From positions 98,638-162,637 of the forward strand of contig CAJODR010000004.1 in NCBI GenBank assembly GCA_905233275.1: a DNA stretch of 64,000 nt, written 5' to 3'. A program made the translations under genes and the position numbers. The notes below the pieces were generated by a model. It made no database searches. It saw only the letters and a list, made by a program, of their open reading frames with translations, and was not told where the DNA came from. This document shows, piece by piece, positions 17,046-25,323 of the stretch. Source of the stretch: an uncultured Bacteroidales bacterium. GTDB lineage: Bacteria; Bacteroidota; Bacteroidia; Bacteroidales; UBA932. Position 1 is the first letter of the stretch, and each line of letters opens with the position of its first letter.

Positions 17046-20021
17046 TTATTCGTTGGTAAACCTGAGGTCAACGGGAATCTTTTTCTTGGCTATCATTTCT
17101 ATGTCAGCCTTCAAGTCGTCGGACACGACGGAATATGCAGAGGTGAACTCTTTGGCCGCGTCCTTGTCTCCGACAGCCTGGAGCTCCATGACCTTGGCCA
17201 TGATGCTCTCAACATCAGGCATATATGCATCGAAATCAATGGAATAGCCCTGATTGCCGGAGAGCTTGGTAATGGCTCCGCTCTGGACCAGGTTGTTGAG
17301 AATGATGACATTGGCCCGTCCTGTGGCATCGACTGTGCCGAAGCGTGAAGAACGAAGGAGACTGGCGGTGAAGGTGGTGATGAGATTCTTCTTCTGGATG
17401 AGTCCGGTCAGTTTATGCTCATCAAGCATCTTGCATGCGAGCCAGAGGCCCATGACATTGTCCTTAACCTTCTCGACGGTAAGAGCCTCTTCGCCCAGGG
17501 CTTCCGTAACGGTCTGGCCGGACAGGGTCTCCCTGACGCCAAGGCCATGTGCGATCTCACGGAAAGCGATATTCCAGTAGAATGCATCAGGATCGAGATA
17601 ACCGCGGAAATTCTGCTCGAGTAGCAGCTGGCCGACAGGATACACCGTGTGATGGAATTTCTCTGTGATTACGTTCTGGAAGAGGATGGTCTTGCTTCCC
17701 TGTACATCACCCGAGGCCGGGAGGTTGATTGCGACCACCTTGTAACCGGCATTCGCATTTCCGGCATATTCGAGAGCGTCGGCAGAAACAACATTGACAA
17801 CGCCGGGATTGAAACGCTTGAATTCTTCCTTGACAGGCAGGGACATCTGCAGTTCAGGAATCTCTTCGCTGATATTCTTGAGGAGTTCGCTGCGGTACAT
17901 GTCGTTGAGGAGAACGAATGCGCCGTAGGAAGCCTTGATACCGTAGAGATTGTCGTCGTTGTACGAGACCGGACCGATAATGAGGTCCATACGGCTGTCG
18001 TCAACGGAAAGCCATGCCGCATCAGAAGCATGATAGTCATCGCTGTTGAGGCCTTCGATTCTCTCAAGCAAATAGTTACGTACGCTCTCCTTGATGGTGG
18101 TATCGGCTGCAGACTTGAGATAACCGGCAATCTTGTCGATATTCTCCTTGTAGGCTTCGTGATACCATACGGTCTTGAGGGAGCGGTCGGAATCCCTGAC
18201 GATCAGGGTGTAAGGACTGAGCTTAGCGGGGTCGTCGAAGTCTTCGAATTCCTGCGCTGTCATGTCCTCGGGATAGAAGCGTGCTCCTGCGGGCCTGTCA
18301 CCGATGCCGTCGATGAAGGACTTGCCGGTCACGCGGTCCCAAGGGCCGTAATTGATGAGGGCGTAATCAGCGAGATCGGGATCAAGACCCTTGAGGAGGT
18401 TGTCCTTGTCACCGTAGTTCTGCTTCCAGTAAATGTTGTCGATTTCATCGGCAGCGAGGGAGTACAAGCGGAGGCATTCCTTGCCATTGTCTGTCAGGGT
18501 CTCGGCGGATGAAGGGACGGAGAGTTTAACCTCGACGTAGTTTTCGGAACGTGTAACGTGCTCCTCAGCGGTACCCTCGAAGGGGAATATCTTCGTAAGC
18601 CAGAAGAATCCGAGGATGAAACCAATGATACCGATTATGATACCGGTCTTGGCCATGTCCTTGGTCTCGACGAGTCCGGTGGAAGATGCGATGGCATTCG
18701 GAGGCGTGGATATAGGGAAGAGCATCGCTATCGAGGCGCAAACCGCGATGAACGAAATCATGGCATGAGTGCCGCCCAGGCCGACGAATGATGCATTATT
18801 GGCAGCTGCCGGATCAGCCATGCCCTCCGCCACGACGATGAGGATCGGAATAAGGAGAGCGGCTGTGGCACTGTTGGAAATGAAGTTGGAGAGGAAGTAG
18901 CACACCAGGCCCGCGATGACAAGCACCACGACGACGCTCATCGAGCCGAACGGAATGGCGTTGATGAGAACTTTTGCAAGGCCGGTGCCCTGAAGGCAGG
19001 TACCTAAGGCGAATCCGCCGGCGACGAGCCAGAGGACCGTCCAGTTGATTTCCTTGATATCTTCCTTGCCGAAAATACCGGTCGCGGTGAATACGCCGAG
19101 CGGAATAAGAGCGACTACGTTGGAATTGATCCCTGTAATCTGCTCGGTGGCCCACAGGAGAATGGTGCCGATGAATGTAATCCACACTACATATGTCTTC
19201 CAGTCAGATTTGCGTTTGCTGGCAGGGATTTCGAGGACCACTTCCTTTGACTTGAAGGGGAAGAATAGCTGCAGCAGCAACCATGCAACGACAAGCATCA
19301 CAAGGACGAACGGAATCATCCTTACAGCCCATTCCATGAAAGAGACTTCATAACCGGCCTCTGCGAGGAATTTGACCGCAGTAGCATTGGGAGGAGTGCC
19401 GATAGGGGTACCGATGCCGCCGAGGTTGGCAGCAATCGGGATAGCCAGGGCGAGGCCGATCTTTCCTTTGTCATCCTTGGGGAGCACTGCGAGAACCGGG
19501 GCGAGGAATGCGAGCATCATCGCAGCAGTAGCAGTGTTGGACATGAACATCGAGAAGACGGCGATCACGATAAGGAATCCGAGCAGAACCATCTTCGGCC
19601 TGGTACCGAAAGGCTTCAGGAGGACTCTGGCGAGAGTCACGTCCAGACCGTATTTCTCGGCCATGATAGCAAGGACGAATCCGCCGAGGAAGAGCATGAC
19701 CACAGGGTCAGCGAAGGCGGACATCAGGGATTTGTAGTTGACGAGTTCGCCGTATTTGGCGTCACACAGGAATCCGAGTCCCTTGTCCGACACCGTCAGG
19801 AGGGCGAATACAATTACTAACAGGGATGTCGTCCAGTTGGGGATGATTTCAAACATCCACATGAGGGCGGCAAACACAAAGAGGGCGATAACCCTCTGCT
19901 GAACGACTGTCAGTCCCTCTATGCCGAAAAAGCTGACGGGGACTGCAAGAAGGAAGGCTGTGACGATGAGCACAAGAGGCAGCAGCACCACATACTTCGC
20001 ACTTACTTTTTTGGTTGCCAT
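17046..20021 (-). CDS. SLC13/DASS permease fused to a degenerate M49-peptidase-like domain
   Basis: A 991-residue fusion. Residues 1-485 form a divalent-anion:sodium symporter with repeated clamshell motifs: SNTATAA at 161-167 with GTPPNA 208-213, and SNSATAA at 382-388 with STPPNA 438-443. Residues about 500-991 match the Bacteroidota lipoprotein family related to peptidase family M49 (often mislabelled dihydrofolate reductase), including the IYWKQNYGDKDNL start and the DAAWLSVDDSRMDLIIGP segment. Where that family usually has HEIAHGLG, this protein has REIAHGLG (821-828), and the downstream EEGKAD-like ligand box reads EKVKDN (850-855), so zinc catalysis is probably lost. In DASS proteins the C-terminus faces the periplasm, which would put this domain there, perhaps as a binding or gating module. 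It is followed by the porin gene. Confidence 0.85.
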   Translation of the reverse strand: MATKKVSAKYVVLLPLVLIVTAFLLAVPVSFFGIEGLTVVQQRVIALFVFAALMWMFEIIPNWTTSLLVIVFALLTVSDKGLGFLCDAKYGELVNYKSLMSAFADPVVMLFLGGFVLAIMAEKYGLDVTLARVLLKPFGTRPKMVLLGFLIVIAVFSMFMSNTATAAMMLAFLAPVLAVLPKDDKGKIGLALAIPIAANLGGIGTPIGTPPNATAVKFLAEAGYEVSFMEWAVRMIPFVLVMLVVAWLLLQLFFPFKSKEVVLEIPASKRKSDWKTYVVWITFIGTILLWATEQITGINSNVVALIPLGVFTATGIFGKEDIKEINWTVLWLVAGGFALGTCLQGTGLAKVLINAIPFGSMSVVVVLVIAGLVCYFLSNFISNSATAALLIPILIVVAEGMADPAAANNASFVGLGGTHAMISFIAVCASIAMLFPISTPPNAIASSTGLVETKDMAKTGIIIGIIGFILGFFWLTKIFPFEGTAEEHVTRSENYVEVKLSVPSSAETLTDNGKECLRLYSLAADEIDNIYWKQNYGDKDNLLKGLDPDLADYALINYGPWDRVTGKSFIDGIGDRPAGARFYPEDMTAQEFEDFDDPAKLSPYTLIVRDSDRSLKTVWYHEAYKENIDKIAGYLKSAADTTIKESVRNYLLERIEGLNSDDYHASDAAWLSVDDSRMDLIIGPVSYNDDNLYGIKASYGAFVLLNDMYRSELLKNISEEIPELQMSLPVKEEFKRFNPGVVNVVSADALEYAGNANAGYKVVAINLPASGDVQGSKTILFQNVITEKFHHTVYPVGQLLLEQNFRGYLDPDAFYWNIAFREIAHGLGVRETLSGQTVTEALGEEALTVEKVKDNVMGLWLACKMLDEHKLTGLIQKKNLITTFTASLLRSSRFGTVDATGRANVIILNNLVQSGAITKLSGNQGYSIDFDAYMPDVESIMAKVMELQAVGDKDAAKEFTSAYSVVSDDLKADIEMIAKKKIPVDLRFTNE

Positions 20022-20026
20022 TGTAT

Positions 20027-20078
20027 AGTTTGGTTAATATTATCCTGTTTGGATACAGTCTGCAAAGTTAACCAAACT
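20027..20078. repeat. 11-bp inverted repeat around the SLC13 transcription start
   Basis: AGTTTGGTTAA at 20027-20037 and its exact complement TTAACCAAACT at 20068-20078, with centres 41 bases apart. A further GTTTGG lies between them at 20047-20052. The upstream arm overlaps the -7 box and the other lies just before the start codon, an arrangement suggestive of paired operator half-sites. Confidence 0.55.
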
Positions 20079-20093
20079 TTGAGTATTTAGCAA
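20063..20093 (-). promoter_or_regulatory. Promoter for the SLC13 fusion-porin operon
   Basis: Reverse strand: TTG at 20091-20093, a 20-base spacer and TAACTTTG at 20063-20070. The leader to the ATG at 20021 is about 35-40 bases. One arm of an 11-bp inverted repeat overlaps the -7 box. Confidence 0.65.
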
Positions 20094-20109
20094 GCTAAAC
20101 GGCGACTTT

Positions 20110-20889
20110 TCAGAAGAGCCTTTCCGCAAGAGCGACAGTGGTTTTGGCCGCCCTGACGTCGTGTACGCGGAGAATGTCCGCGCCAAGGCGAATGGCTTCC
20201 AGATGCACGAGCTCCGTGGTCGTCCCCGCCTCCTCAGGCCCAAGGCCGAACGGCTGCGATACGAACCGCTTCCGGGATACCCCCACAAGCAGTTCACGGC
20301 CGAATCTCCCGAGGCGCGGGAGTCCCTCCAGCAGATCAAAATTCTCCGTCACATTCTTCGAGAAGCCGAATCCCGGATCAAGGATCCAGTCCTGCACGCC
20401 GGCCCTGTCCGCCCTCTCCGAGAAATCGTCGAAGAAGTCCTCTACGGCACGCACCACGCCTTCCGGATATTCGCCCGGAGCCCCCGCTGGGCCGCAATTG
20501 TGCATCGCGACATACGGCAGCCCAAGCTCCGCCACAAGCGGCAGCATTTCCGGGTCCGCCCCCGCGGAAACGTCATTGACAATAAACGGCCGCCCAAGAG
20601 CCTCTGACATCCGCCTCACGATCCCGCTCCTGAACGTATCCACCGATACAGTCTCCACATCTTCAAGGAATGGCACCGCCTCCGAAAGCCGACTCCACTC
20701 CTCCGCCTCAGACACCGCAGCAGATCCCGGCCGAGTACTCACAGCCCCCACGTCAATGATATCCGCGCCACAGGCAAGCATCTCCCCAATCCTCAGGCCA
20801 ATCCCCTCCCCGCTGCACCTCGACGCCGCGTAGAACGAATCCCCCGTCACATTGACGATCCCCATTATCCGTATTTTCCTTCCATTCAT
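20110..20889 (-). CDS. folP: Dihydropteroate synthase
   Basis: Joins p-aminobenzoate to the pterin pyrophosphate in folate synthesis. The 259-residue TIM barrel shows MGIVNVTGDSFYA (the usual NVTPDSF with Pro replaced by Gly), DVGAVSTRPGS, SVDTFRSGIV, VNDVSAG, LDPGFGFSKN, LVGVSRKRF and the final RVHDV. The ATG at 20887-20889 lies 5 bases below the -7 box (20895-20902), so the message may be leaderless; an upstream GTG/ATG extension would start inside the promoter. It is divergent from tmk. Confidence 0.92.
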   Translation of the reverse strand: MNGRKIRIMGIVNVTGDSFYAASRCSGEGIGLRIGEMLACGADIIDVGAVSTRPGSAAVSEAEEWSRLSEAVPFLEDVETVSVDTFRSGIVRRMSEALGRPFIVNDVSAGADPEMLPLVAELGLPYVAMHNCGPAGAPGEYPEGVVRAVEDFFDDFSERADRAGVQDWILDPGFGFSKNVTENFDLLEGLPRLGRFGRELLVGVSRKRFVSQPFGLGPEEAGTTTELVHLEAIRLGADILRVHDVRAAKTTVALAERLF

Positions 20890-20894
20890 GTCCG

Positions 20895-20930
20895 CAAATA
20901 TACTCAATTCCAATAAAAATAGTATCTTTG
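20895..20930. promoter_or_regulatory. Divergent -7 boxes for folP and tmk
   Basis: Reverse-strand TATATTTG at 20895-20902 (folP) and forward TATCTTTG at 20923-20930 (tmk), separated by 20 bases. Both match TAnnTTTG exactly. With a 20-base gap, each unit's -33 region overlaps the other's -7 box. Confidence 0.65.
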
Positions 20931-20948
20931 CGTATATTTAAATCAGAT

Positions 20949-21629
20949 ATGTTAATTGTAGTTGAAGGTCTGGACGGATCAGGGAAGTCGACGCAGGTTG
21001 CGAGGCTGAGAGAATACCTGAATGAGAAGTGCGGGGAGGTGGAGTATATCCATTTTCCGAGATATGATGCCGCGCCGTATGGGGAATTGATCGGGAAGTT
21101 CTTGCGCGGGGGATTCGGTGAGATCAGCGAGGTGCACCCGCAATTGGTGGCTCTGCTGTTTGCTGAGGACCGTCACGGGGCGGGCCCCGGGATGAAGAAG
21201 GCGCTTGCCGAAGGGAAGGTGGTGCTTCTGGACCGGTATGTTTATTCGAATATTGCGTACCAGTGCGCAAAACTGCCGCATTATGACGAGCGGGAGGATC
21301 TGCGCCAGTGGATAATCAATACTGAATTCGGCCTTTTCGACCTGCCGCGCCCCGATATCAACCTGTTTCTCGACGTGCCCATCGGCTTTGTGGAGGAGAA
21401 ACTGACCGCTTCCCGCAAGGGCGGCGACAGGGAGTATTTATCCCCCGGACAGCGCGACATCCACGAGGCCAGCATCGATTTCCAGAAGACTGTCCGCAGT
21501 ATTTATTTGAGACAAGCGGAGATCGACAAGGGATTCCTCCGCATCGACTGCTCTGACGAAAACGGGGCCATGCTGCCGCCGGATGCCATTTTTGAGAAAG
21601 TGAAGGCAGCCGTTGAAAGCGCTCTATGA
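20949..21629 (+). CDS. tmk: Thymidylate kinase
   Basis: Phosphorylates dTMP to dTDP. The 226-residue P-loop kinase has VEGLDGSGKSTQ (about 5-16), the substrate-side HFPRYDAAPYG, LLDRYVYSNIAYQ with the DR motif, and a lid region with SRKGGDREYLS. The ATG at 20949 is chosen; a TTG 21 bases upstream overlaps the -7 box. Its TGA overlaps the ATG of the next gene by 4 bases, implying coupled translation. Confidence 0.94.
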   Translation: MLIVVEGLDGSGKSTQVARLREYLNEKCGEVEYIHFPRYDAAPYGELIGKFLRGGFGEISEVHPQLVALLFAEDRHGAGPGMKKALAEGKVVLLDRYVYSNIAYQCAKLPHYDEREDLRQWIINTEFGLFDLPRPDINLFLDVPIGFVEEKLTASRKGGDREYLSPGQRDIHEASIDFQKTVRSIYLRQAEIDKGFLRIDCSDENGAMLPPDAIFEKVKAAVESAL

Positions 21630-22807
21630 ACAAGCAGGTGAAACATACGCTTATCCGCCTGGCCTCGATACTGGTCGGGCTGATACTGTTTGTTTCCGGC
21701 ACACTGAAACTGGCCGATCCCGTCGGCACCGGCCTGATTGTCGACAGCTACTGGGAGTTTTTCGGCCTCGGATTCCTGTCGGGAATTTCCAAGGCCTTCG
21801 GATTCGCTCTGGCGCTGTTTGAGGCAACTCTCGGCGCCACCCTCCTGACCGGCGTTTTCCGTCGCTTCTCGGCTTGGGCGACTACGATACTGATCGGCTT
21901 CTTCACTATTATCACGCTCATTCTCTGGATATTCAACCCGGAGATGGACTGCGGCTGCTTCGGGCAGGCCATCCATCTCAGCCACGGCCAGTCGCTTCTG
22001 AAGAATATAGTCCTCCTGGCGCTCTCCGCCGGGGTCGTGCTACCGTTCAAGGGCGGATTCCTCCTCAAAAAACGTCGCCGCTATCCCGCATTCGGGCTGC
22101 TTGAAGCAGGAATTCTGGCAGGTGCCATATTCTCCTTGATTTCCATTCCCACGGTGGACTTCACCCCGTTCAAACCGGGAGTAGAGCTCGCCGCCGGGCT
22201 CCATAACGAGAGCGGCCGGAACGGCCATGAGCGCACATATATCTATGAGAAGGACGGCCTTCAGCAGCAGTTTTCCCTGTCCGAGCTCCCGGACAGCAGT
22301 TGGACCTACGTCGGAGTCGGCGAAGAGACCGGCGAAGTCCCTACCGACGATGACCGGTATGTCATCCTCCCGATCAGCACGCCTGACGGCGAAGGGTACG
22401 AATCCATTGCCGCCACCGGCGACGTCATGGTATTCTCCGTCTATAAGCCAGGCAAAGGTGAAAGATTCTGGAACAAACTGAAAATCAGGATGGAAGCAGC
22501 CCGTGCGGTAGGGTTCACTCCCCTGCTGCTCGTCGCGGGTGAGGCGCCGGCTTCATTCGCCGGTGAGGCATATCTGTCGGACTACCGCACCCTCGTTTCC
22601 CTCAACAGGGACAACGGCGGAGCTACCTGGTTCCACGACGGTATGCTGGTAATGAAATGGTCCCGCACCTTCTTCCCGGAGACGGACGAATTGAAGCAGA
22701 TGCTGTCCGAGGACTGCGTCAAGCAGATGATGGAGGAGGACACAAGAGGCAGGATCCGACTGGAGGGATTCTACCTTTACGCCATAGCGGTGCTGCTACT
22801 GGTTTAA
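21626..22807 (+). CDS. DoxX-type membrane protein of the BT_3928 family
   Basis: A 393-residue protein. The first ~140 residues form a four-helix DoxX/MauE-like membrane domain (RLASILVGLILFVSGTLKL; CGCFGQ near residue 112), followed by another hydrophobic segment (about 153-175), a soluble region of about 190 residues, and a final hydrophobic tail (LYAIAVLLLV). This resembles the Bacteroidota BT_3928 family, whose function is unknown; MauE/DoxX relatives act in disulfide or redox reactions, and the Cys pair is compatible with that. It overlaps tmk by 4 bases, and its stop shares TTAA with the convergent FtsB-like gene. Confidence 0.72.
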   Translation: MNKQVKHTLIRLASILVGLILFVSGTLKLADPVGTGLIVDSYWEFFGLGFLSGISKAFGFALALFEATLGATLLTGVFRRFSAWATTILIGFFTIITLILWIFNPEMDCGCFGQAIHLSHGQSLLKNIVLLALSAGVVLPFKGGFLLKKRRRYPAFGLLEAGILAGAIFSLISIPTVDFTPFKPGVELAAGLHNESGRNGHERTYIYEKDGLQQQFSLSELPDSSWTYVGVGEETGEVPTDDDRYVILPISTPDGEGYESIAATGDVMVFSVYKPGKGERFWNKLKIRMEAARAVGFTPLLLVAGEAPASFAGEAYLSDYRTLVSLNRDNGGATWFHDGMLVMKWSRTFFPETDELKQMLSEDCVKQMMEEDTRGRIRLEGFYLYAIAVLLLV

Positions 22808-23142
22808 TCTTCAATGATATAGAGATCCTCGCCCGGGGCCGTGAAACGGAAGTGCTCGCGGGCATAACGCTCCTTTTCCTCTGTCGAGGAGAATTTGTCC
22901 AGCTGCTCCTCGAGGGCGGCATTCTTGTCCCGGAGATCCTTCATTTCGGCATTTTGCTCGGCGATGGTGTGACGGGCGCGGAGGTAACGGAAGATGTTGT
23001 TGCGGCTAACGAAAAGCATGAAGAGCACGGCAATTGCGAGCGCCACGACTGCATATTTTGAGAATGAGCCGTGGTCCGAATTCCACCAGAATTTACGCTT
23101 CTGCGGACTTTTGTCTTCCGTTTTTGCCAAAGTCTTGAACAA
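22804..23142 (-). CDS. FtsB/DivIC-like septum formation initiator
   Basis: A small bitopic division protein of 112 residues: a basic cytoplasmic N-terminus, one membrane span (about 29-46), then a periplasmic coiled coil (TIAEQNAEMKDLRDKNAALEEQLDKF) and a short C-terminal globular end, the FtsB/DivIC layout. The only in-frame start is TTG at 23140-23142, unusual but with no ATG or GTG alternative upstream before the promoter. A -7 box TAATTTTG lies at 23160-23167. It is convergent with and overlaps the DoxX gene at the stop. Confidence 0.8.
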   Translation of the reverse strand: MFKTLAKTEDKSPQKRKFWWNSDHGSFSKYAVVALAIAVLFMLFVSRNNIFRYLRARHTIAEQNAEMKDLRDKNAALEEQLDKFSSTEEKERYAREHFRFTAPGEDLYIIED

Positions 23143-23159
23143 GAGGTTCGTTATGTCTG

Positions 23160-23177
23160 CAAAATTAATTAAATTTG
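23160..23177. promoter_or_regulatory. Near-abutting divergent -7 boxes (FtsB-like gene and nucleotidyltransferase)
   Basis: Reverse-strand TAATTTTG at 23160-23167 and forward TAAATTTG at 23170-23177, two bases apart. A second forward TAATTTTG at 23193-23200 is too close to the ATG at 23203 to give a transcript containing it, so the 23170 box is favoured for the plus strand. Confidence 0.55.
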
Positions 23178-23202
23178 CAGAAATATCGAAATTAATTTTG
23201 CA

Positions 23203-24138
23203 ATGAAACCTACCCTTCTAGTACTCGCCGCCGGCATGGGAAGCCGCTATGGCGGACTCAAGCAGATGGACGGCCTCGGCCCCTCGGGTGAAACCATCAT
23301 CGACTACTCCATTTACGACGCTGTCAAGGCCGGATTCGGCAAGGTCGTCTACATTGTCCGCGAATACTTCCGCGAGCAGATGGAGGAGACCGTCAAGCAG
23401 AAATACGCCGGTGTCAGGACCGTAGACGGAGCTCCGCTCGAATTCGTATTCGTCACACAGGAACTCAATAAGATCCCCGCAGGATTCACCGTGCCGGAAG
23501 AGCGTCAGAAGCCCTGGGGCACCGCCCATGCGGTTCTCATGGCAAAGGACGTGATCCACGAGCCATTCGCCGTCATCAACGGCGACGACTACTACGGAGC
23601 CGATTCGTTCCGCATCCTCGGCGACTGGTGCCGCGAGCATGAACATTCGACCGGCAAGTACTGCATCGTCGGATTCGAGCTTGACAACACCCTGTCGGAG
23701 AACGGTACCGTCTCGAGAGGCATCTGCTCCTACGATGCCAAAGGCAACCTCACCGACATCGCCGAGCACCTCAATATCGGCAAAGAGGCCGACGGAGTGG
23801 TTTACGGTGACAATTCCGTGAACGGCGAAAACCACGTTGCGCTTGAAGCCAAAGCCCTCTGTTCCATGAACATGTGGGGATTCACCCCCGATTATTTCAC
23901 CCTCAGCGAAGAGATATTCACCGAGTTCCTTAAGAAGAATATCCTCGAGCCCAAGAAGGAATACTACATCCCCTTCGCCGTCGACACCATCATCAAGGGC
24001 GGCAAAGGCAGCTGCGAGGTCCTTTCGACTCCTTCGCACTGGTTCGGCGTCACCTTCAAGGAGGACCGTCCCGGTGTCGTGGCCAAATTCGCGGAGCTCG
24101 TGAAGGAAGGCGTCTATCCTTCTCCCCTCTACAAATGA
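23203..24138 (+). CDS. Nucleotide-sugar pyrophosphorylase-like nucleotidyltransferase
   Basis: A 311-residue protein with the nucleotidyltransferase opening LLVLAAGMGSRYGGLKQMDGLGP (the GxGxR loop and the activating lysine), a VINGDDYYG metal-binding segment near residue 125-133, and a C-terminal part ending near SHWFGVTFKEDRPGV. It would couple a sugar-1-phosphate to an NTP; which sugar is not clear. The start must be the first ATG because the GxGxR loop begins at residue 10. It overlaps the CPBP protease gene by 4 bases. Confidence 0.82.
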   Translation: MKPTLLVLAAGMGSRYGGLKQMDGLGPSGETIIDYSIYDAVKAGFGKVVYIVREYFREQMEETVKQKYAGVRTVDGAPLEFVFVTQELNKIPAGFTVPEERQKPWGTAHAVLMAKDVIHEPFAVINGDDYYGADSFRILGDWCREHEHSTGKYCIVGFELDNTLSENGTVSRGICSYDAKGNLTDIAEHLNIGKEADGVVYGDNSVNGENHVALEAKALCSMNMWGFTPDYFTLSEEIFTEFLKKNILEPKKEYYIPFAVDTIIKGGKGSCEVLSTPSHWFGVTFKEDRPGVVAKFAELVKEGVYPSPLYK

Positions 24139-25025
24139 GCAAGTACAAACCCAAAAAGAGCTTTGACATCCTCGGCGGCTTCCAGTGGTATACCCCGGGG
24201 ATAGGCGGCATCATCGTATTCCTGCTGATTTTCCTGGCGGGACTAGTCCTTGCCGGCATCATCGGCTCCGTATGGCTCCTTGCCGGAGGCGGAAAGGATG
24301 CATTCACGCTCATCACATACGTGCTGATGTTCATCCCCGTACTCATTTTCGCGGGGGTCATGAGCCGGGAACGTGCCGTGTGGGAAAAAGGCTACGCTCT
24401 GGACAACAATCACTTCGCCCCGTACGGAGGCGTCTGGATGGCCGTGATGGCAGCCCTGTCCATGTTCTGCCTCGGGCTTGCGCTTGATCCGGTCAACAGC
24501 TGGATTATCTCACTCGCCCCGATGACCCCCGACTGGGAACAGGCCCTCGAGCAGATGGTCGGAGGCAATTTCCTCTTCAACTTCCTGTCCGTGTGCATAT
24601 TCGCTCCCCTCTTCGAGGAATGGATGTGCAGGGGAATCATTCTCCGGAGCCTCCTGCAGAAGATACGTCCGGTCTGGGCGATCGTCATCTCCGCGCTCAT
24701 ATTCGCCTTGATACACGGCAATATCTGGCAGGGCTTCAACGCTTTCGCCATCGGACTCCTCCTCGGCTATGTCTACTACCGGACCGGCTCGCTGAAGCTC
24801 ACCATCCTGATGCACTTCTGCAACAATTTCCTGAGCCTCATGCTCTCCCGCATGGAAAGCCTTTCCGCAGCCGATTCCTGGAGCTCAATCATGCCGGGCT
24901 GGGCCTACTGGACAATGGTGATTGCCGCAGCAGCCATCACCGTCGGCACCGTCATCGTCTTCAGCCGCGTCCCCCTCACCGGCCGCAGCAACTGCGACGA
25001 AATCCTCCCCGAAGAAATCGCTTAA
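24135..25025 (+). CDS. CPBP-family intramembrane metalloprotease
   Basis: A 296-residue multi-pass protein with about eight hydrophobic spans. The CPBP/Rce1 motifs are all present: EEWMCR (Glu161, Glu162, Arg166), the second motif ending in ALIHGN (His194) and HFCNN (His227, Asn231). The family cleaves within or near membranes; in bacteria some members modify or protect against peptides, and the substrate here is unknown. It is translationally coupled (ATGA) to the nucleotidyltransferase. Confidence 0.88.
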   Translation: MSKYKPKKSFDILGGFQWYTPGIGGIIVFLLIFLAGLVLAGIIGSVWLLAGGGKDAFTLITYVLMFIPVLIFAGVMSRERAVWEKGYALDNNHFAPYGGVWMAVMAALSMFCLGLALDPVNSWIISLAPMTPDWEQALEQMVGGNFLFNFLSVCIFAPLFEEWMCRGIILRSLLQKIRPVWAIVISALIFALIHGNIWQGFNAFAIGLLLGYVYYRTGSLKLTILMHFCNNFLSLMLSRMESLSAADSWSSIMPGWAYWTMVIAAAAITVGTVIVFSRVPLTGRSNCDEILPEEIA

Positions 25026-25095
25026 CAATACCGATAATTTCGGGTACGGATTCAGTTTGAGAGGGATTTGTGATTAACATTAAGATAATTATTCC

Positions 25096-25103
25096 TAAAT
25101 TTG
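25096..25103 (+). promoter_or_regulatory. -7 box upstream of the 65-residue membrane protein
   Basis: TAAATTTG, matching the consensus, 22 bases before the ATG at 25126. A TTTG at 25067-25070 is spaced at 25 bases, longer than usual. Confidence 0.5.
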
Positions 25104-25125
25104 AAGCACGAAACAATTATCACAG

Positions 25126-25323
25126 ATGAAAGACCTTATCAAAAAGATTTGCACTCCGGATATAGCAGCGATTGTCGTGCTTCTGGCGGCCGTGATCATG
25201 AATTTCGTGATATTCCTGTCACGCACGATTAGAGGCGCCCATCCCTGGGCACTCGTCATCGGCATTATTCTGCTGGTGTATCTGGTGCTCTACGTCCTCA
25301 CGGTCTTCTGCCGGAAGAAATAG
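25126..25323 (+). CDS. Small two-helix membrane protein (unknown function)
   Basis: A 65-residue protein with two hydrophobic stretches (about 12-32 and 40-60), a basic N-terminus (MKDLIKKI) and a CRKK end, which suggests both ends are cytoplasmic. No family is recognised. A promoter-like box precedes it, and it has normal codon content. It runs 26 bases into the 3' end of the convergent MurU-like gene, an antisense overlap of coding regions. Confidence 0.6.
   Translation: MKDLIKKICTPDIAAIVVLLAAVIMNFVIFLSRTIRGAHPWALVIGIILLVYLVLYVLTVFCRKK

Noticed and set aside
23193..23200. TAATTTTG as the promoter of the nucleotidyltransferase gene
   Set aside because: It lies 2 bases before the ATG; transcription would start inside or after the start codon, while the protein needs its very N-terminus for the GxGxR loop.
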